This document shows, in pieces, positions 60,188 through 64,000 of a DNA stretch of 64,000 bases. Made by a program: the position numbers and the translations under genes. This DNA is from Lachnospiraceae bacterium (GTDB taxonomy: Bacteria; Bacillota; Clostridia; Lachnospirales; Lachnospiraceae). A model generated the notes under the pieces. The model saw only the letters and a program-made list of their open reading frames with translations, was not told the DNA's origin and ran no database searches. Where the stretch lies: the NCBI GenBank assembly GCA_910574885.1, contig CAJTDD010000020.1, positions 33,645 through 97,644 on the forward strand. Reading direction: 5' to 3'. Position 1 is the first letter of the stretch. Each line of letters begins with the position of its first letter.

Positions 60188-60240
60188 CTACAATAAGGGT
60201 TGAGAGAAGTGAACATTCTCAAAAAAGGAGGTTACACACT

Positions 60241-62592
60241 ATGAAGAAACAGACAGAGAAAGACAAACTCACAGCCCTTTACGAAAGATTATCCCATGAC
60301 GACGAGCGGGCAGGCGAATCCGTAAGCATTGAGAACCAAAAGCGGATATTAGAGGACTACGCAAGGAAAAACGGGTTTACCAATATCCGGCATTTTACGG
60401 ATGACGGAATCCGGGGAACTACGTTCAAGCGTCCGGGGCTGGACGCTATGTTAGACGAAATCCGGGCGGGGAACGTGGCAACGGTTATCATCAAAGACCA
60501 GAGCCGAATCGGGCGTGACGTGGTTGAAGTGGGGCTTTTGAAGCGCACCTTTGATGAATACCATGTGCGCTTTATCGCCGCCAATGACAACCTTGACACC
60601 GCCAACGGCTTTGATATTATGTCGATTTTCCGTGATGTGATAAACGAGTGGTATGTTGCCGACACCAGCCGCAAAATCAAGACCGTTTTCAAGTCCAGAA
60701 TGGAAAAAGGCTTGCGCTGTTCTGGCAGTGTCTGCTATGGCTACCGCGCTTCCAAAGAAGAAAAAGGCGAGTGGATAATTGACGAGGAAGCCGCCGCCGT
60801 TGTGCGCCGTATCTTCCAGAGCGTCCTTGCCGGGGAAACCGTAGCCAGCATAGCAAAAGCACTCCGCACCGAGAGAATCCCTATCCCGTCCGAGCATTGG
60901 AAACGGGCAGGCGAGCCAGTCCGGGCGGCAAAATACACCGACCCCTACGCATGGTCAGCGACCACTATCGGCTACATACTGAAACGCCCGGAATACACAG
61001 GGCGCAAAGTATTAGGGAAAACCGTATGCGAGAACTACAAGACCAAGAGCAGCCGCAAGACCACGCCGGAGGAACAGTATATTTTTGAGGGCGCAATCCC
61101 CGCTATTGTGGACGTGGAAACGTGGCAGACCGTACAGAAGATACGGGAAACGGTACGCCGCGCACCTAAACGGCAGAACGCCCCGAACCGCTTGACCGGG
61201 CTTTTATACTGCGCCGACTGCGGTTCAAAACTCACACACCGCTACAACCTTGTACAAGGGAAATGGATTGAGGACGCTTTTATCTGCTCCGGCTACCGCC
61301 ATTTAATCCATGACTGCACCATGCACCATATCCCTACGGCAAAAATTGAAGCCGCTATCCTTGCCGTTATCCAGCGGGTGAGCTGGTATGTGCGGCACAA
61401 TGAAAAAGAGTTTGCCGAGCGTGTCCGGGAAGCGTCCGACCAGAACCAAGAGAAAACCGTCAAGGAATGTAAGCAGAAAATCAGCAAGGCTCAGAAGCGG
61501 CACAAAGAGCTTGACGGGCTTGTAAAAAAGCTGTACGAGGGCAACGCCACGGGCAAGATACCCGACAAGCATTTTACCCGGCTTCTTGCCGAATATGACG
61601 AGGAACAGACCGGGCTTGAAACGTCCATAGCGGAATGGCAAAGGCAGATAGAAAGCTGGAACGCCGATAAGCTGAAAACAGACCAGTTTATCCAGCTTGT
61701 GAAACGCTACACGGATTTCTCCGAGCTTACAACGCCCATGCTCAATGAGTTTATCGAGAAAGTGATTGTGCATGAGGGCGAGGGGCGGGGGAATGACCGC
61801 CGCCAGCGCATAGACATATACCTAAACTTTATCGGGGCTTTTGAAGTACCCGCCCATATCGTCACCCCGGCAGAAGTGGAGGAACAACGCCGCCAGCAGG
61901 AGGAACAGGCGGCAAAGGAAGCCCGGTCAAAGGAGCTTGCAAAGGCGCGGTATGAGAAGCGCAAGGCAGAGAAACGGGAGTTTACCGCAAGGAAGAAAGC
62001 GGGGCTTCTTACGTCGGAAGAACTGGAAGCCGAGGAAAAACGGCTTGCACATAACCGAGAGTGGCAAAAGGAATGGCGGGAGAAACGCAAAGCCACAGAA
62101 CCGCCCAAGCCGCCTAAGAAAAAATCCATAAAGGAGCTTATGGAACTGGAAAAGACCGGGGCAGAGCTTACGCCGGAGGAAACGGAACGTCTTGCAGAAC
62201 ACCGCCAGAAAAAAGCCACACAGCATAAGGCGTGGCGCGAAAGGCAGAAAGCCGGACAGACAAAGGCAAGGACGCTGAAAGAGCTTGCCGCCGCCCAGAA
62301 AGAGGGGGAAGCCTTAACGCCGGAGGAATCGGAACGTCTGGAAGCCCACAGAAGCCGGAAGAAAATCGCAAGGGAAAAGCTGGTACGGCAAGCCGAAACC
62401 GACCCGGCAGCGGCGGCAGAACTGGCAAAGAAGCGGGCGTATGCTTCCGAAGCCACCAAGAAATCCCGGCAGAAAATGTATGAGGAAGCCGCCACAGGAA
62501 ACCCCGAAGCGGTAGAACGCTATGAGAATTATCTTGCCGCAAGAAGGGAAGCATACCACAAGAAAAAGCAGGAAGCGGAACGAACCGCATAA
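60241..62592 (+). CDS. large serine recombinase, TndX/TnpX-like
   Basis: 783 aa. The serine-recombinase catalytic domain starts TALYERLSHDDERAGESVSI (nucleophile S in YERLS) with IIKDQSRIGRDVVEVGLL. A recombinase domain, a zinc ribbon LLYCADCGSKLTHR, and a coiled coil with DUF4368-like EFIEKVIVHEG follow. A charged helical tail of ~250 residues is exceptional and contains repeats of ELxxxEKxGxxLTPEE. GGAGG precedes the ATG. It probably excises and integrates the element whose left end cuts virD4. GC-rich, high in GCC/CGC codons, unlike the flanking ICE. Confidence 0.9.
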   Translation: MKKQTEKDKLTALYERLSHDDERAGESVSIENQKRILEDYARKNGFTNIRHFTDDGIRGTTFKRPGLDAMLDEIRAGNVATVIIKDQSRIGRDVVEVGLLKRTFDEYHVRFIAANDNLDTANGFDIMSIFRDVINEWYVADTSRKIKTVFKSRMEKGLRCSGSVCYGYRASKEEKGEWIIDEEAAAVVRRIFQSVLAGETVASIAKALRTERIPIPSEHWKRAGEPVRAAKYTDPYAWSATTIGYILKRPEYTGRKVLGKTVCENYKTKSSRKTTPEEQYIFEGAIPAIVDVETWQTVQKIRETVRRAPKRQNAPNRLTGLLYCADCGSKLTHRYNLVQGKWIEDAFICSGYRHLIHDCTMHHIPTAKIEAAILAVIQRVSWYVRHNEKEFAERVREASDQNQEKTVKECKQKISKAQKRHKELDGLVKKLYEGNATGKIPDKHFTRLLAEYDEEQTGLETSIAEWQRQIESWNADKLKTDQFIQLVKRYTDFSELTTPMLNEFIEKVIVHEGEGRGNDRRQRIDIYLNFIGAFEVPAHIVTPAEVEEQRRQQEEQAAKEARSKELAKARYEKRKAEKREFTARKKAGLLTSEELEAEEKRLAHNREWQKEWREKRKATEPPKPPKKKSIKELMELEKTGAELTPEETERLAEHRQKKATQHKAWRERQKAGQTKARTLKELAAAQKEGEALTPEESERLEAHRSRKKIAREKLVRQAETDPAAAAELAKKRAYASEATKKSRQKMYEEAATGNPEAVERYENYLAARREAYHKKKQEAERTA

Positions 62593-62607
62593 GGGCTGAA
62601 AAGCAAG

Positions 62608-62763
62608 GGCGCATTGTGGAAATGTGCATAACTGGCTATGGAATCATGGATAACTCTATTCACAGCACATGGAAAAGCGAAAGAGCCGCTTTCCCACGTC
62701 CTGCAAACAGAGTTACCCACAATTCCATAAGACAGCCAGTTATACACATTACGGCACAATGCC
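62608..62763. repeat. ~155-bp imperfect dyad with DnaA-box-like ends
   Basis: Left arm from GCATTGTGG through TGTGCATAACTGGCT and TGGAAT to the GGAAAAGCG centre; right arm CGCTTTCC through GAGTTACCCACAATTCCA and AGCCAGTTATACACA to GGCACAATGC. TGTGCATAA (62623-62631, complement TTATGCACA) and TTATACACA (62740-62748) both fit TTATNCACA. It lies between the recombinase and the HxlR gene. Confidence 0.6.
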
Positions 62764-62823
62764 GACTACTACGGAATCTCTCTCATTCAATATATTTTTC
62801 AAGTAATATTAAGTTTTAAAGCC

Positions 62824-63189
62824 TTATGGAATATATGCTAACCCCCATTCGGTCATAGCATAAAAAACAGGGAGTAAAGCGATTCCTTTTTCAGTTAATG
62901 AATATTCTACATGAGGGGGAATTTCATTAAACTGTATTCGTAATACTAGCCCGTCTTTCTCTAATTCACGCAAGGAAGAAGTAAGCATTGTATTTGTGAT
63001 TCCGTCAATATTTTTCCTTAACTCACCAAAACGTATAGGAGATTTAATACACATTTCGTAAATTATTAGGAATTTCCATTTGCCTTGCAACATGAGAAGC
63101 AATGATGTTACAGGACAATTTCCTGCTTCGGTAAAAATACCATCTTTTACCTTTTGCGTCCATTCCTCATATGTCAAATTTTTTGCCAT
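62824..63189 (-). CDS. HxlR-family transcriptional regulator
   Basis: 121 aa from ATG 63189 (MAKNLTYEEWTQKVKDG), with GAAAGGA upstream. The HxlR winged helix includes CPVTSLLLMLQGKWKFLI and RFGELRKNIDGITNTMLTSS, and the conserved cysteine after the N-terminal helix is present. These regulators respond to aldehydes, diamide or quinone-like stress. Divergent from the flavin reductase gene, which it should control. Confidence 0.88.
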   Translation of the reverse strand: MAKNLTYEEWTQKVKDGIFTEAGNCPVTSLLLMLQGKWKFLIIYEMCIKSPIRFGELRKNIDGITNTMLTSSLRELEKDGLVLRIQFNEIPPHVEYSLTEKGIALLPVFYAMTEWGLAYIP

Positions 63190-63239
63190 ATCGTCACAGT
63201 CCTTTCTTTGAGTAATAGATAACAAACACAGATATTAGG

Positions 63240-63261
63240 ATAGTACGGTCTACCATACTAT
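63240..63261. promoter_or_regulatory. candidate HxlR operator
   Basis: ATAGTA-N10-TACTAT in the divergent region, 51 bp before the HxlR start and upstream of the flavin reductase promoter (TTGAAG 63281-63286, 16-bp spacer, TATAAT 63303-63308). Confidence 0.45.
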
Positions 63262-63377
63262 GTAAGAATATTCTGCGTACTTGAAGAAGTTTGCAAACTA
63301 AGTATAATAATCTTATCAGCAAAAGTCAATAAAGGCTACACTGTAAATCAAAACACTGTACAGAAAGGAAAATTAAC

Positions 63378-63881
63378 ATGAAAGAAATTAACATTGGTCA
63401 AGCAACAGCAATCACTTCTCCCGACCCGCTTATGTTGGTTTGCACAACAAAGGAGGACGGAAGCCTCAATATGGCTCCGGTATCGTTCTTTATGTATTCC
63501 TCTTTCAATCCACCCATGCTTGCATTTGCAATGGGTAAAGCAGCTAATTCCGGCGAGAATATCCGTAGAACAGGAAAAGCGGTTCTTGCAGCTCCGGGAA
63601 TAAGTCTGAATGGCGCAGTAATGGCATTTGGTTCTTCTAACGGCGGTCAAAAGGATAAGCTGAAAGAAACTCCGATTGCATTACAGAAAGTAGAGGGAAG
63701 CGATATTCAAATCCCGGAGGATTCACGAATTGCCTTTGTGGTGTCACTTGCACAGACAATAGAATCCGGCGACCATTACTTATATCTCTGCAATATTGAG
63801 AAAATGGTTGCAGATGAATCAAAAGAAGCCTTGTTTGCATGGGAAGGATATGCAAAAGTCGCACCTGCACAGGAAAAATAA
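63378..63881 (+). CDS. flavin reductase-like FMN-binding protein
   Basis: 167 aa, flavin reductase domain/flavoredoxin type: ATAITSPDPLMLVCTTKEDG, SLNMAPVSFFMYSSFNPPML, IRRTGKAVLAAPGISLNG. Such proteins bind FMN and pass electrons to reductases or detoxify small oxidants. Paired with the HxlR regulator, this looks like an inducible stress or drug-reduction unit carried by the element. Confidence 0.83.
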   Translation: MKEINIGQATAITSPDPLMLVCTTKEDGSLNMAPVSFFMYSSFNPPMLAFAMGKAANSGENIRRTGKAVLAAPGISLNGAVMAFGSSNGGQKDKLKETPIALQKVEGSDIQIPEDSRIAFVVSLAQTIESGDHYLYLCNIEKMVADESKEALFAWEGYAKVAPAQEK

Positions 63882-63899
63882 TGTTTTACTCAAACTTCC

Positions 63900-63915
63900 C
63901 ACACCATTTGGTGTG
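63900..63915. repeat. short hairpin near window end
   Basis: CACACCA/TGGTGTG with a 2-nt loop and no T run, 18 bp after the flavin reductase gene. The last 85 bases hold nothing else I can assign except a TATAAT at 63975-63980. Confidence 0.4.
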
Positions 63916-64000
63916 CTGAACCTTGAAAAATCAATACTTTAGTCCATAAAAAAGGCATAAACCGCTTGCTTATGGTATAATTGAGTTGCGAAAAACAATC

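Larger units (their letters stand above)
60181..64000 (+). mobile_element. integrated element with large serine recombinase (partial; right end outside)
   Basis: Starts inside virD4 at about 60181-60188. The recombinase gene lies at the edge. The element also carries the dyad at 62608-62763 and the HxlR/flavin reductase pair. The continuation of virD4 is not found before the window ends, so the element is at least 3.8 kb. Confidence 0.65.

Noticed and set aside
63900..63915. Terminator after the flavin reductase gene
   Set aside because: Stem is short with no U tract.

Overview
The window looks like a chromosome segment of an anaerobic, gut-type Clostridia (Lachnospiraceae-like) bacterium. 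The evidence is the gene content: rubrerythrin, a cytosolic GH3 beta-glucosidase, many GHKL/LytTR two-component pairs, BcrA-type and exporter ABC systems, and an integrative conjugative element (ICE) of the RepA-N/ParA/SpaA-adhesin/PcfB/VirD4 type common in that family. Strong AGGAGG ribosome-binding sites and low-GC promoters fit. No rRNA, tRNA or CRISPR array was seen. The species assignment is inference.

Layout. 1-7.4 kb: phosphonopyruvate decarboxylase, GH3 beta-glucosidase facing an AraC-type regulator, a small HTH gene, and a tetR-ABC-permease cassette between two 45-bp direct repeats. One end of the cassette carries an internally deleted AAA-ATPase remnant. 7.4-16.6 kb: two divergent operons share an operator region. 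On the minus strand are a DeoR regulator and an iron-type alcohol dehydrogenase. On the plus strand are an NhaC-like transporter, MtnK-like kinase, MtnA-like isomerase, 2-hydroxyacid dehydrogenase, LsrK-like FGGY kinase and class II aldolase. This reads as a route that cleaves methylthioribose or 5-deoxyribose phosphates to DHAP plus an aldehyde, which the alcohol dehydrogenase could reduce. 16.8-19.4 kb: an NhaD-like antiporter and a cytidylate-kinase-like protein.

19.5-23.3 kb: a complete IS1634-type element joins the tail of an IS4-like transposase to an fkbH-like gene that has lost its 5' end. 23.4-40.2 kb: mscL, three ABC exporters, and three separate LytTR/GHKL two-component modules interspersed with an AAA/PD-(D/E)XK protein, a small BcrA-type ABC operon and a TfoX-C protein. 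A 21-bp-phased direct repeat lies in front of one LytTR gene, and a tandemly duplicated promoter unit lies in front of another. 40.2-44.5 kb: an ECF sigma remnant, GT2 glycosyltransferase, rubrerythrin and a subtilisin-like protease.

44.5-60.2 kb: the left part of an ICE, with maintenance genes (DUF6075, DUF3970, parA/parB, RepA-N), regulators, a cargo patch (split lipoprotein, twin HTH genes, GNAT, flavin-binding protein, XRE, coiled coil), a 1821-aa multi-repeat adhesin, PcfB and VirD4. Several of its genes look internally deleted (parA/parB, the XRE gene, the adhesin thioester domain), and virD4 is cut after 207 residues. 60.2-64 kb: a second mobile element interrupts virD4. It begins with a TndX/TnpX-like large serine recombinase, followed by a ~155-bp dyad carrying DnaA-box-like sequences and a divergent HxlR/flavin-reductase pair. 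Its right end is outside the window.
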